From: SIG587 sp045544035
GTDB taxonomy: Bacteria; Bacillota; Clostridia; Oscillospirales; Acutalibacteraceae
Reading direction: 5' to 3'
NCBI GenBank assembly: GCA_045544035.1
Contig: JAZPYE010000013.1
Location: 1-64,000 of the forward strand
Length of the DNA: 64,000 bases
Shown here: positions 15,609 to 23,893 of the stretch, piece by piece
Layout of the letters: every line of letters begins with the position of its first letter
How positions within the stretch are numbered: position 1 is the stretch's first letter
Notes under the pieces: generated by a model
The model's database searches: none
What the model was told of the DNA's origin: nothing
The model's input: only the letters and a program-made list of their open reading frames with translations
Position numbers and translations under genes: made by a program

Positions 15609-16787
15609 TTAGGTCACGTTTACAAGTAAAACGCTGCTCTTCTTGGTAATTGCATCCTCAAGGGTGATAACAACATAATAGTAATGCTGTTCACCTGTGT
15701 CAAATGCGGGCACAACATAAATAGCATCAGTTGCGCCCTCAACGGCAACGGCATTTTCGCCGTTTTTATCACACTTATACCACTGGTAGGTGTAATTTCT
15801 GGTGTCTGCATCCTCAACAACAACCGAGATTTGAGCAGTATCAACTCCGCCCGGAACGTCATCAAGACCGTACTCCTCCAAAATTACGATTTCGGGTTCG
15901 AAGGCAGCCCAAACAGCATCAAGACCGCTTTTCTTTACAAATACATCGTAGTAAATGCGGTAGTCGAACTTGTAGGCATCGGCATCAAGATTCTGTTCGG
16001 GGGTGAAAATACGCATATTTTCGGTCTTCTTAATAAGGTGTGCACCCTTTTTGGGACAAACGAGCATAAGAATTTCCTTTGCGTTTTCGGCAGGTGTAAA
16101 GCCGCCGGCCTCATCTTTAGCAAAGTCGTAGGCGGTTTTCATTCTCTCGTTAACAACGGGGATAATGGCAACGCCGTTTAAGGAGTTAACCTTTAAATTA
16201 ACATCGCCCTGCTTAAACTCGTTAACGGTGATGAAGCGTGAAAACTCCTCACTGTTCTGAAGCTGTGCATACATAATGCTGTCAACAAAGGCAACCAGCT
16301 CCTCATCGTAACCCACAACCGACTGAACCTTTTGAATAAGCTTCACAAGGGTTTTAAAGGGTTTATCAAGATTGGCCTCAACTGTGTTGCCTCTTGTCTG
16401 TGCAAGACCTGCAAGCTTTGAAAGCACATAGGCATCACATTCGGGAATAACCTTTGTTCTTACATATTCACCGAGAATTTTGCCTGCGAGATTTGCAATG
16501 CCGCTTTCATCCATATCCTCACGGTCGATTTGAAGGGAACGGGCGCGGTCCATTTTCATTGTGTAAGAAGTGTTTGCAACACGAATGGCGCCACGGCTAA
16601 AGCCTGTGTTGCGGTCGTAGTCTGCAAGACCCTGAAACTCTACATCGGGAATCATAACGGTCTTACCGCCCACGAACTTTGCGGTTAGGTTGTTATCGGC
16701 AAAAAAGCCGGTTGCACTTTTTTGTGCAAACATTTTGTCAAGCTCGCCTGTGTAGGCGATTGCTGTTTCAATTGAATTGATTGACAT
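15609..16787 (-). CDS. Major capsid protein with C-terminal Ig-like domain
   Basis: This 392-residue capsid protein has an N-terminal part like HK97-fold coat proteins (IETAIAYTGELDKMF, then GGKTVMIPDVEFQGLADY, then MKMDRARSLQIDREDMDES). A long core follows to about residue 300, with DYRIYYDVFVKKSGLDAVWAA. Residues ~313-392 form a separate beta domain with YTYQWYKC, EGATDAIYVVP and HYYYVVITL, a pattern of bacterial/phage Ig-like domains that often decorate capsid surfaces. Scaffold lies 20 bp upstream and portal 57 bp downstream. The frame is complete. Confidence 0.85.
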   Translation of the reverse strand: MSINSIETAIAYTGELDKMFAQKSATGFFADNNLTAKFVGGKTVMIPDVEFQGLADYDRNTGFSRGAIRVANTSYTMKMDRARSLQIDREDMDESGIANLAGKILGEYVRTKVIPECDAYVLSKLAGLAQTRGNTVEANLDKPFKTLVKLIQKVQSVVGYDEELVAFVDSIMYAQLQNSEEFSRFITVNEFKQGDVNLKVNSLNGVAIIPVVNERMKTAYDFAKDEAGGFTPAENAKEILMLVCPKKGAHLIKKTENMRIFTPEQNLDADAYKFDYRIYYDVFVKKSGLDAVWAAFEPEIVILEEYGLDDVPGGVDTAQISVVVEDADTRNYTYQWYKCDKNGENAVAVEGATDAIYVVPAFDTGEQHYYYVVITLEDAITKKSSVLLVNVT

Positions 16788-16807
16788 TTTTCATTTTCCT
16801 TTCTTTT

Positions 16808-17122
16808 TTATCCCCACAGCGAACGCATAAATTCTTCGCTTAAGGGGTTCATAATTCCTGAGCAATCACGCTGATTGCCGAGGGTGTTTGTGAATTCGCC
16901 TATTCGGTCACTCAGCTCGCTGTTTTGCTCGCTAAGCTTTTGGTTTTCAAACATAAGATATTCATAAAGAAGCTCGGTGCCCTTTTGCTGAGCGGCATCT
17001 CTCACCTGCTTTGGCACACTCTCCTCAGTTTCAAAATCGGGGAAATGCTCCTTTAAAAGTTTAAAACCCATAAGGCGGGTTTGCGGCTCGTTTTGGGCCG
17101 CGATTTTCTCTTTTTCTTCCAT
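16808..17122 (-). CDS. Phage scaffold-like protein
   Basis: This 104-residue acidic helical protein has a coiled-coil stretch (LMFENQKLSEQNSELSDRIGEF) and lies immediately before the capsid gene, the usual place of a scaffolding protein. It is shorter than most scaffolds (150-300). The C-terminus MNPLSEEFMRSLWG could be the coat-binding end. No protease gene is present. The call is by position and shape. Confidence 0.6.
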   Translation of the reverse strand: MEEKEKIAAQNEPQTRLMGFKLLKEHFPDFETEESVPKQVRDAAQQKGTELLYEYLMFENQKLSEQNSELSDRIGEFTNTLGNQRDCSGIMNPLSEEFMRSLWG

Positions 17123-17141
17123 TTTTTCTCCTTTTGGGGAA

Positions 17142-17312
17142 CTACTGAATTTCCCCGTTGTAATTTAAAAAATTTTCAAGTGTTCTTTCGGCATCGGTTT
17201 TAATGGCTGTGACTTTTCTCTCTCCCTTTTTCTTTAAGGGTTTTAAGCCTGCCGCAAAAAATCCCAATAAAAATGCCGCTAAAAAGGTTACCGCAATGCA
17301 GTAAACAATCAC
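17142..17312 (-). CDS. Small membrane protein between terL and scaffold
   Basis: This 56-residue protein starts with GTG at 17312, which overlaps the terL stop as GTGA, and has GGGAGG 7 bp upstream. It begins with one membrane helix (VYCIAVTFLAAFLLGFFAA), then a basic stretch (KPLKKKGERK), then an amphipathic helix. The tight overlap and clear ribosome site support a real gene. Function is unknown; a membrane protein is unusual inside a packaging/head gene run. Confidence 0.65.
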   Translation of the reverse strand: MIVYCIAVTFLAAFLLGFFAAGLKPLKKKGERKVTAIKTDAERTLENFLNYNGEIQ

Positions 17313-18613
17313 GCTTCCCACCTCCCGAAAAGGTCATTTCTCGTAACACCCGATGTGTTTTTCGGGTGACTGCTGAAAGAAGGAGACTCCCTTTCTCGTT
17401 TAACATCCTCAAAGGCGTATCTCAGTGCATCCATAAGGTGGTTTTCGCTGTCTTTAGGATAAAAATAACCGTTTTCCCCACGGCGGGTGTCATAAACATA
17501 GGAGTTCATTTCCCTCACCGTGTTTTTGCAGCGTTCATCAATGAAGATTTTAAACTCATTTATCTTAGCAATTCCGTTTAAAATGCTGTCCCGCCCTTTA
17601 AGGCTGGGCACAATGCGTGAAATTCCCATGCGCTTTAAATCCTCGTTGCTTTTGGGCTCAGCCGAATCCGCCCTGATTCGCTCCTTTGCATACCCCATAG
17701 CCTTAATCCTGTTTGCAATATCACAGTTAAGCATTCTGCGCTCGTAAAACTCGTCAAAAATATAAAGTGTGCGTTTCTTCGCATCAACCTTAACTGCAAT
17801 AAATGCGGTGGGGTCGGTGGTGTAGCCGTAATCAAGGCCGAAATAGGCCTTGGCATCGGCCGACAGCTGGTTTTCATCGGGTCTGCCCACAACGAAATTT
17901 TCAAAGACAAGACCCTCTGAAATACCCCACTCACCAAGCCCTGCCACAGCATATTTCCTCGGTGTTTCCCTTTTCATTCGCTCAAAAACCGCGCGGTCGG
18001 TTTCATCAAGAAATTCGTTTATGAGATAATTGGTAGAGAAAACGCTCACAGATTTGTCTTTCTTGTCAAAAAACCGTTTTTTAAGCCAATGGTCTTTACT
18101 CCAGGGGTTAAAGGTTATGGTGGTTTGCTTAAATAAAGGCTCAGGAACATTGCCTCGCGGCACAGATAAATCAAGCTTGTCAAAGTCCTCCTCTTTGGGG
18201 ATTTCATAAGCCTCCTCAAGCCACACCCAACAAAGGTAGCCCTTGTTAACTGTGGTGGAGGCAAGCTTTAAAACATCATCAAAGCCGCGAAACAGAATTT
18301 TTTGCCCTGTGGGAATGTAGGTCATTTCCATTGGAGACACCGTGTTGCGCCACAAATGAGAAACCTTTAAAGCCTCCTGTGCTCTGATAAGCTGGGCAAA
18401 GGTTGAATCCCTGTGGGTGTTCATAACCTGGCGCACAACGAGAAGATTGCTATCTTTAAATCGCATCAACCTGAAAATCAAATTAAGTGCCGTTGTAGTC
18501 GATTTTTTAGATGCCTTTCCTCCCTTTAAAACGCGGTATCGGCTTTTGCAGTTCCAAAAATCGTCATAGCCTTTTCCCACCACCTCACGGGTGGTCACTT
18601 CTAATGTTGTCAA
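17309..18613 (-). CDS. Phage terminase large subunit
   Basis: This 434-residue packaging motor is of the PBSX-like TerL type. An altered Walker A, GGKASKKST, is at about residues 31-39, and the Walker B WVWLEEA follows. The C-terminal nuclease has acidic residues in GLDYGYTTDPTA, RADSAEP and HLMDALRYAFED. It should pump DNA into the prohead and cut it. TTG 18613 is the first start, GTG 18598 an alternative; neither has a strong ribosome site, which fits coupling to terS, whose end it overlaps. The frame is full length. Confidence 0.9.
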   Translation of the reverse strand: MTTLEVTTREVVGKGYDDFWNCKSRYRVLKGGKASKKSTTTALNLIFRLMRFKDSNLLVVRQVMNTHRDSTFAQLIRAQEALKVSHLWRNTVSPMEMTYIPTGQKILFRGFDDVLKLASTTVNKGYLCWVWLEEAYEIPKEEDFDKLDLSVPRGNVPEPLFKQTTITFNPWSKDHWLKKRFFDKKDKSVSVFSTNYLINEFLDETDRAVFERMKRETPRKYAVAGLGEWGISEGLVFENFVVGRPDENQLSADAKAYFGLDYGYTTDPTAFIAVKVDAKKRTLYIFDEFYERRMLNCDIANRIKAMGYAKERIRADSAEPKSNEDLKRMGISRIVPSLKGRDSILNGIAKINEFKIFIDERCKNTVREMNSYVYDTRRGENGYFYPKDSENHLMDALRYAFEDVKRERESPSFSSHPKNTSGVTRNDLFGRWEA

Positions 18614-18851
18614 CGATAACCACAGCGGTGTTCAAGGCCTCCTCCTGCTCTCCAAGAATTAGGCGCAGCTCTTTTATTGCGCTTAAATCCCCTGCCGCCG
18701 CTTTTTTATAAAGCGCCGCCATTATAACAGCCGATTTTGTTGGATTTTTAATTTCGAAGCCTGCATCAACGAGCATTTGTGCTTCCGTTTCGCTGACACG
18801 CGATTTTAAAATATCCTTTAGTATTTTGCAAAACCCTTTTTGCCTTGGCAC
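18585..18851 (-). CDS. Phage terminase small subunit-like protein
   Basis: This 88-residue helical protein starts with GTG 18851 behind AAGGAGGGAGG and overlaps terL by up to 29 bp. The middle (SETEAQMLVDAGFEIKNPTKSAVIMAALYKKAAAGDLSAIKELRLILGE) matches small terminase subunits with an N-terminal DNA-binding helix-turn-helix followed by an oligomerisation part. TerS chooses the packaging start. The six phased GACAT boxes directly upstream are a candidate binding site. Confidence 0.75.
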   Translation of the reverse strand: MPRQKGFCKILKDILKSRVSETEAQMLVDAGFEIKNPTKSAVIMAALYKKAAAGDLSAIKELRLILGEQEEALNTAVVIVDNIRSDHP

Positions 18852-18899
18852 GTGTGCCTCCCTCCTTTCAGCATCTTCAATTCTAACTTTAAAAAAGAG

Positions 18900-18957
18900 G
18901 ACATTCTACGACATAATCGCGACATTTTATGACATAACTGCGACATTTTTGCGACAT
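18900..18957. repeat. Six GACAT boxes in helical phase upstream of terS
   Basis: GACAT occurs at 18900, 18910, 18921, 18931, 18942 and 18953, i.e. spacings of 10, 11, 10, 11 and 11 bp, one DNA turn each. Seen in the direction of terS the unit is ATGTCGNNNNN. No sigma-A promoter with a -35 is visible within it. It is either a packaging site for TerS or an operator. Confidence 0.85.
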
Positions 18958-18963
18958 TTGGGC

Positions 18964-18996
18964 AAAAAAATAAAGCCCTAACTTTCGTTAAGGCTT
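18964..18996 (-). terminator. Terminator of agcS
   Basis: AAGCCTTAAC pairs with GTTAGGGCTT around a GAAA loop, then ATTTTTTT on the minus strand. The stem overlaps the last codons of the symporter gene and insulates the phage-like cassette from it. Confidence 0.88.
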
Positions 18997-20345
18997 TGGT
19001 TTGTTTCGTTTATTATGGCTTTTCGCAAAAAGATTAACGCTATTAAATTTGGTAGCAGCATTAGGGCGTTAAAAATATCGGCAAGTTTCAGCACCGCACT
19101 AAATGGCAAAAATGCGCCCACAAAAACGGCTAAAATGTAAAATGTGTTATAGATTTTAACACCTTTATCATTTGTAAAATATCTAAAACAACTAACGGCG
19201 AAAAAGTTCCAACCGATGATGGTGGAAAAGGCGAAGAAGACAAGGCAAATAGTGAGAATGCCCTCCATAAATCTATCGCTTAAAAAATTCACACCGTTTT
19301 TGAAAACCTGCGACATTGTAAACGTTGGGTCGCCCGAAAAATCGGCGCCGCTTAAAATGATTGCAAGCCCCGTTAGTGGGCACATTATAACGGTGTCAAT
19401 AAATGTTCCGCTCATTGAAATGACACCCTGTTTAAAAGGTGAATCGGTTTTGGCACTGGCGGCGGCAATGGGGGCAGTTCCAAGGCCTGCCTCATTTGTA
19501 AAAATACCTCTGGACATTCCCACCTTAAGGGCAACAAAAAAGCCCCCTGTTGCACTTTTAAAATTAAAGGCATCCTTTAAAATAAGGGACAAGGCATCGC
19601 CGAGTTTACAAAAATTTGAGAGGATTATCACAAGGCAGAAAAAGACATAAATCCCTGCCATAAGGGGGATAAAAAACTGTGAAACACCTGCAATGCGTTT
19701 TATGCCCCCCACAAGCACAAAAAATGCGAGAAGGGTGAAAATAAGCGCAGAAACAACTGCAAAAACGGAATATTTTTGTTCTCCCAGCCTAAAAGCCACT
19801 GCCTTTATTTGGGGGTCAAAAAATCCCTGCACCGCGCTTGTAACCGATTTTATCTGTGTAACAGTGCCCATACCAAGAAGCCCAGCAAGACTACCGAAAA
19901 GGGCAAATGCTTTTGCAAGAGGTTTAAACCTTTTACCCATTCCTTTTTCAATGTAATAAAAAGGTCCCCCCGAAAAACTGCCGTTTTTTTGTGTTCGGAA
20001 TTTAACGGCAAGAAAGCTCTCGGCATATTTTATTGCCATCATAAAAATAGCGGTAACAACCATCCAAAAAAGGGAGCCTGCACCGCCAAGGCAAAGTGCC
20101 GCCGCAACACCCACAATGTTTCCTGTGCCAAGGGTTGCGGCAAGTTCAGTGCAAAGGGCGCCGAAACCGGTGATGTCACCGTCGGCGCCCTCTTTTGTTT
20201 CAAACATATACCGAAAAGATTTCGGCAAAAATTTAATTTGAAGAAAACGGAGTTTCACGGTGAAATAAAGCCCAACTAAAAAAAGCGTTACAATAAGTGG
20301 GAAGCCCCACAGCGCATCACTTAATTTGCTGAGCCAATTCACCAA
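18978..20345 (-). CDS. Alanine/glycine:cation symporter (AgcS family)
   Basis: This 455-residue membrane protein has about 10-11 helices and imports alanine or glycine with Na+ or H+. The family signature lies in GDITGFGALCTELAATLGTGNIVGVAAAL and the later GMSRGIFTNEAGLGTAPIAAA. Length is normal. It follows apgM by 6 bp and probably shares its transcript. The terminator hairpin at its end overlaps the stop codon. Confidence 0.92.
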   Translation of the reverse strand: MVNWLSKLSDALWGFPLIVTLFLVGLYFTVKLRFLQIKFLPKSFRYMFETKEGADGDITGFGALCTELAATLGTGNIVGVAAALCLGGAGSLFWMVVTAIFMMAIKYAESFLAVKFRTQKNGSFSGGPFYYIEKGMGKRFKPLAKAFALFGSLAGLLGMGTVTQIKSVTSAVQGFFDPQIKAVAFRLGEQKYSVFAVVSALIFTLLAFFVLVGGIKRIAGVSQFFIPLMAGIYVFFCLVIILSNFCKLGDALSLILKDAFNFKSATGGFFVALKVGMSRGIFTNEAGLGTAPIAAASAKTDSPFKQGVISMSGTFIDTVIMCPLTGLAIILSGADFSGDPTFTMSQVFKNGVNFLSDRFMEGILTICLVFFAFSTIIGWNFFAVSCFRYFTNDKGVKIYNTFYILAVFVGAFLPFSAVLKLADIFNALMLLPNLIALIFLRKAIINETNQSLNES

Positions 20346-20351
20346 AGCCCT

Positions 20352-21557
20352 CTACCCCTCAATCAGCTTTTTCATAACATCGGGGCCGTGAGAAATGAAG
20401 CCTCCCTGCTTCGCATTTTCCTCTGTGAAGCAGTCAACTCCCTTTTCCTCCTTGCGGCTGTCATAAATAAGATAAGGGACAGCCTCACGGGAGTGGGTTT
20501 TTGTGCAAAGGGGTGTGGGGTGGTCGGGCATAATAAGAACCCTGAAATCGCCCTTACCCTTTAGGTAATCGGTTAAAGGCTTAACAATTTTCTCATCAAT
20601 GAGTTCAATTGCCCGAACCTTGTTTTGGGCCTCTCCCCTGTGACCGCACTCATCGGGGGCTTCAATATGAACATACACAAGGTCGTTACCCTTTTCATAC
20701 ATATCAATTGCGGCTTTCGCCTTGCCCTCAAAATTCGTGTCGATATAACCCGTTGCACCCTCTACCTCGGGGGTCTCCATTTCGGCGCAGATGCCAATAC
20801 CTTTAAGCAAATCCACCGCCGAAACAACGGCACCTTTAACATTATATTTGCTCTCAAAAGCCTCAAGCTGTGGCTTTCTGCCCTCTCCCCAAAGCCAAAT
20901 GGAGTTTGCAGGGCGAAGACCTTTACTTTCCCTTTCCCGATTTACAGGATGGTCCTTTAAAATTTCATAGCTTTTTTCCATTAGGGAAATAAGTCCCTTG
21001 GCATTTTCGCTGTCACTTAAATAGTCGGTTATAACCCTGCCGCTAATGTCGTGGGGTGGGGTTAAAGTGCCAAGGTCGGTTGTGCCGCTTTCTACAACAA
21101 GACAGTGGCGATATGCCACACCTGCATAGAACTTATAAATCTCGTTTCCTAACTTTTCCCCGATGGTTTTAATAATTTCGGCGGCTTCACGAGTGGAAAT
21201 ATCCCCCGCGCAGTAATCCACCATAATCTTTTTATTATAGGGCTCATCATCTGATAAAGTTACAAGGTTGCAGCGCAGCGCAACATCGGTTTTTTTCAGC
21301 TCCACACCAATGCTTGCCGCCTCCAAGGGGGAACGACCGGTGTAGCAAACAAGGGGGTCATAACCCATAACCGACAGGTTTGCAACATCGCTGCCGGGTT
21401 TAAGACCATCTGCCACGGTTTTGCAAAGACCGCAAACGCCAACCTTCGCCAAAGCATCAATATTGGGCTTTTTGGCGCACTCCATTGGAGTTTTACCGCC
21501 AAGGGCCTCATTTTTTTCATCGGCCATACCATCACAAAGAACAACAAGATATTTCAT
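20352..21557 (-). CDS. apgM: Cofactor-independent phosphoglycerate mutase, archaeal-type
   Basis: This ~401-residue enzyme interconverts 3- and 2-phosphoglycerate and belongs to the alkaline phosphatase superfamily. Metal and nucleophile motifs are CDGMAD near the N-terminus, GSDVANLSVMGYDP with the catalytic Ser, and the C-terminal PDHPTPLCTKTHS. The start ATG 21557 has GAGG 8 bp upstream; a GTG at 21566 is unlikely. It may supply glycolysis alongside or instead of GpmI. Confidence 0.93.
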   Translation of the reverse strand: MKYLVVLCDGMADEKNEALGGKTPMECAKKPNIDALAKVGVCGLCKTVADGLKPGSDVANLSVMGYDPLVCYTGRSPLEAASIGVELKKTDVALRCNLVTLSDDEPYNKKIMVDYCAGDISTREAAEIIKTIGEKLGNEIYKFYAGVAYRHCLVVESGTTDLGTLTPPHDISGRVITDYLSDSENAKGLISLMEKSYEILKDHPVNRERESKGLRPANSIWLWGEGRKPQLEAFESKYNVKGAVVSAVDLLKGIGICAEMETPEVEGATGYIDTNFEGKAKAAIDMYEKGNDLVYVHIEAPDECGHRGEAQNKVRAIELIDEKIVKPLTDYLKGKGDFRVLIMPDHPTPLCTKTHSREAVPYLIYDSRKEEKGVDCFTEENAKQGGFISHGPDVMKKLIEG

Positions 21558-21593
21558 ATTATGCACCTCAAAGGGAAATTATACTAAAATAAA

Positions 21594-21625
21594 ATGATAG
21601 TACTATTTTATAATACTATCATTTA
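21594..21625 (-). terminator. Terminator of the ABC importer operon
   Basis: AATGATAGTA and TACTATCATT form a stem followed on the minus strand by TTTATTTT. It separates the ABC genes from apgM. Confidence 0.75.
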
Positions 21626-21635
21626 AAAATCAATA

Positions 21636-22193
21636 TTAAATATGGATAACGGTTGCATTTAAAAGCTGTGCGTGTGCTAGACTATGGGTAATCATAATAA
21701 CCGTTTTGCCCTTCGTTTCCTTTAAAATAAGAGCCGCCGTGTCCTTAATTCTATCCTCATCAAGGCCGTTAAATGCCTCATCAAGGAGTAAAACATCAAA
21801 GTCTGCGCAAAGTGCCCTCGCAATGGCAACGCGCCTGCGCATTCCACCGCTTAAATCGTATATTTTTTTGTCAAGATAATCTTCGAGTCCCAGCTTTTTT
21901 AGCAGCTCATCACCCTTTTGGCGGCTACCAACAAGGGCAACATTTTCGCTAACGCTCAAATTTTTCAGCAATCTATCCTCCTGAAAAACCACCGAAAAGC
22001 TTTTTTTGTCGACACCTTTAATTTCTCCTGCCTGTGGCTTTTCAAGGCCGCAAATCAGCCTTAAAAGGGTGGTTTTGCCCTTTCCCGATTCACCGAAAAA
22101 GCAAATGCGCGCTCCATTTTCAATTTCAAGGGAAAAATCTTTTAAAACCTGCTTTTCGCCATAGGCAAAGGTGACCTTATCAAATTTAATCAT
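21636..22193 (-). CDS. ABC importer ATPase (nitrate/sulfonate/taurine-type)
   Basis: This 185-residue ATPase is at the short end of the family. Walker A is GESGKGKTT, the signature LSGGMRRRVAIARAL and Walker B VLLLDEAFNGLD. An H-loop His lies in MITHS. It powers import together with the permease and the lipoprotein encoded upstream, and overlaps the permease gene by 8 bp. The substrate is not readable. Confidence 0.92.
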   Translation of the reverse strand: MIKFDKVTFAYGEKQVLKDFSLEIENGARICFFGESGKGKTTLLRLICGLEKPQAGEIKGVDKKSFSVVFQEDRLLKNLSVSENVALVGSRQKGDELLKKLGLEDYLDKKIYDLSGGMRRRVAIARALCADFDVLLLDEAFNGLDEDRIKDTAALILKETKGKTVIMITHSLAHAQLLNATVIHI

Positions 22194-22947
22194 TTTGCGC
22201 CCACCTCCTTGCGAAATGCTTCATAAGCCGTTCGAGAGCAATGCTTATGATAACAATAACAATTGTAACAGCAAAGGTTTCGGGAGTTTCAAGATAGGTT
22301 TTAGCATTGTAAAGTAGCCGACCGATTGACTGCTCGGGGTAGCAGATAACCTCTGCCGCAACACCCGATTTCCAGGCAAGGCCAAGGGCGGTTACCACCA
22401 AAGATATAAATGCAGGGGCAATTTGAGGAAACTTTATTTTTAATAAAATTTCTTTTTTTGAAAGCCTAAACACCTGTCCCATTTCCACAAGGGATTTATC
22501 AATGTCCCGAATAGCTGTTACGGTGGTGCCCCAAACAATGGGTGCCACCATGAGGGCGGTTATAAAAACGGGAATAAAATTGGTTTTAATCCACACATAA
22601 GCTAGCAGTATAAATGAGGCTACCGGCACGGCACGAGCAAGGTGAAGGATGGGTGAAAACACCGTGTCAAACAGCTTAACCTTAACACTTAAAATGCCAC
22701 CAAAAGCACCAATTAAAACACCAATTAAAAAGCCCGACACAATTCTAAGGGTTGAAAAAAGCACCGAAAGCCAAAACTTTGCCGTTTTTGCAAACTCCAA
22801 AAGAACCAAAAGGGTCTTATATGGCGTTGGAATAAGCAGCTCTTTATTTATAACGAGGGCTAAAATATACCATACCCCTATCCAAAAGGCAAAAACGGCA
22901 AGTCCTTTTAATATTTTTTTACTTGCCGGTAAAATAGAATTCATCAC
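22186..22947 (-). CDS. ABC importer permease
   Basis: This 253-residue protein has six hydrophobic segments, and the EAA-like loop MGQVFRLSKKEILLKIKFPQIAP marks the ATPase contact site. It belongs to the SsuC/TauC-like binding-protein-dependent transport permeases. It overlaps both neighbours (29 bp with the binding protein, 8 bp with the ATPase), so all three are one translation unit. Confidence 0.9.
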   Translation of the reverse strand: MMNSILPASKKILKGLAVFAFWIGVWYILALVINKELLIPTPYKTLLVLLEFAKTAKFWLSVLFSTLRIVSGFLIGVLIGAFGGILSVKVKLFDTVFSPILHLARAVPVASFILLAYVWIKTNFIPVFITALMVAPIVWGTTVTAIRDIDKSLVEMGQVFRLSKKEILLKIKFPQIAPAFISLVVTALGLAWKSGVAAEVICYPEQSIGRLLYNAKTYLETPETFAVTIVIVIISIALERLMKHFARRWAQND

Positions 22948-23893
22948 CGGGCAGCTCTCCTCCTACAAGTTTAGGCATTTCGGCAAGGCAAATTGCAAGG
23001 TAATCGGCAAGGGCTGTTTTCATTTCTTCCCCTGCTACAAAGCAAACGCCGCTTGTGGGAATAGCTTTTTTGGCAACGGCTGCCTTGGGGATGATTTCAT
23101 ATTTCTCGCAAAGTGTCGCACCTTTTTCGATATCGTTTAAAATAACATTAACCGATGCTTCATATTCCTTTAAAAATTCCTTAACGGCAAGCTCGTTTGC
23201 CTGTAAAAATTCATTTCTTACAATGATGCAGCCCATATACATTTTTTTGCCTGCGGCTGTTTCAAATTCCTTTGTCATATCAATAACCGCTTTTGAGCCT
23301 TTAATAGCGCCGAGAATCGAGGTTGCGGCGGGCTGGGGGGCCAGTAAAACAGCATCATCATTTTGCTGTGCAACACCGATAAGGGCATTTGCATCGGCAA
23401 CATATTCTACCTTAACATCGGTGCCGACATTAAGTCCGTTCTTTTTAAGAACATAATTTAAAATAAATTCTGGGTTTGCGCCCTGACCGGTTGCATAAAT
23501 GGTTTTGCCCTTTAAATCGGCAATTTTGGAAATGGTGTTTTTCTTTTCGATAATGAACAAATTTCCCGATGTGTTAAGGGCTAAAACGCTAACGCCGCCC
23601 GAGGTCTTTTTATAAATTGCAGATGCCATGTTGGTGGGCACTGCGGCAATGTCAAATTCCTTGGAGGTTATTTTGCCAACAATTTGTGTGGGGTCGGTAA
23701 CAACGGTAAATTTATAATCATGTTTCGCATTTCCGAGGGCGGTTTCCTCCATTAAGGATACCATTCCCATTCCTGTGGGGCCCGAAATAGCAGCAATTTT
23801 CATTGTGGTTTTTTCTGCCTGCTTCGGTGCGCAACCTGCAAACACCAGGCAGAGCATTAAAACTGCAAGCATTAGACTAAATATTTTTTTCAT
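22919..23893 (-). CDS. ABC importer substrate-binding lipoprotein (NMT1/THI5-like)
   Basis: This 324-residue protein has a signal peptide with lipobox VFAG-Cys21, so it is lipid-anchored outside the membrane. The body resembles SsuA/NMT1-type binding proteins (PTGMGMVSLM, EFDIAAVPTNMASAIY, DLKGKTIYATGQGANPE). The last kind of motif suits aromatic or sulfonate ligands or thiamine precursors, but the ligand is unknown. Its start overlaps the end of the Crp/Fnr gene by 17 bp. Confidence 0.88.
   Translation of the reverse strand: MKKIFSLMLAVLMLCLVFAGCAPKQAEKTTMKIAAISGPTGMGMVSLMEETALGNAKHDYKFTVVTDPTQIVGKITSKEFDIAAVPTNMASAIYKKTSGGVSVLALNTSGNLFIIEKKNTISKIADLKGKTIYATGQGANPEFILNYVLKKNGLNVGTDVKVEYVADANALIGVAQQNDDAVLLAPQPAATSILGAIKGSKAVIDMTKEFETAAGKKMYMGCIIVRNEFLQANELAVKEFLKEYEASVNVILNDIEKGATLCEKYEIIPKAAVAKKAIPTSGVCFVAGEEMKTALADYLAICLAEMPKLVGGELPGDEFYFTGK

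Noticed and set aside
10174..18960. att direct repeats of the phage-like cassette
   Set aside because: I compared the flanks by eye and found no convincing direct repeat or tRNA at either border.
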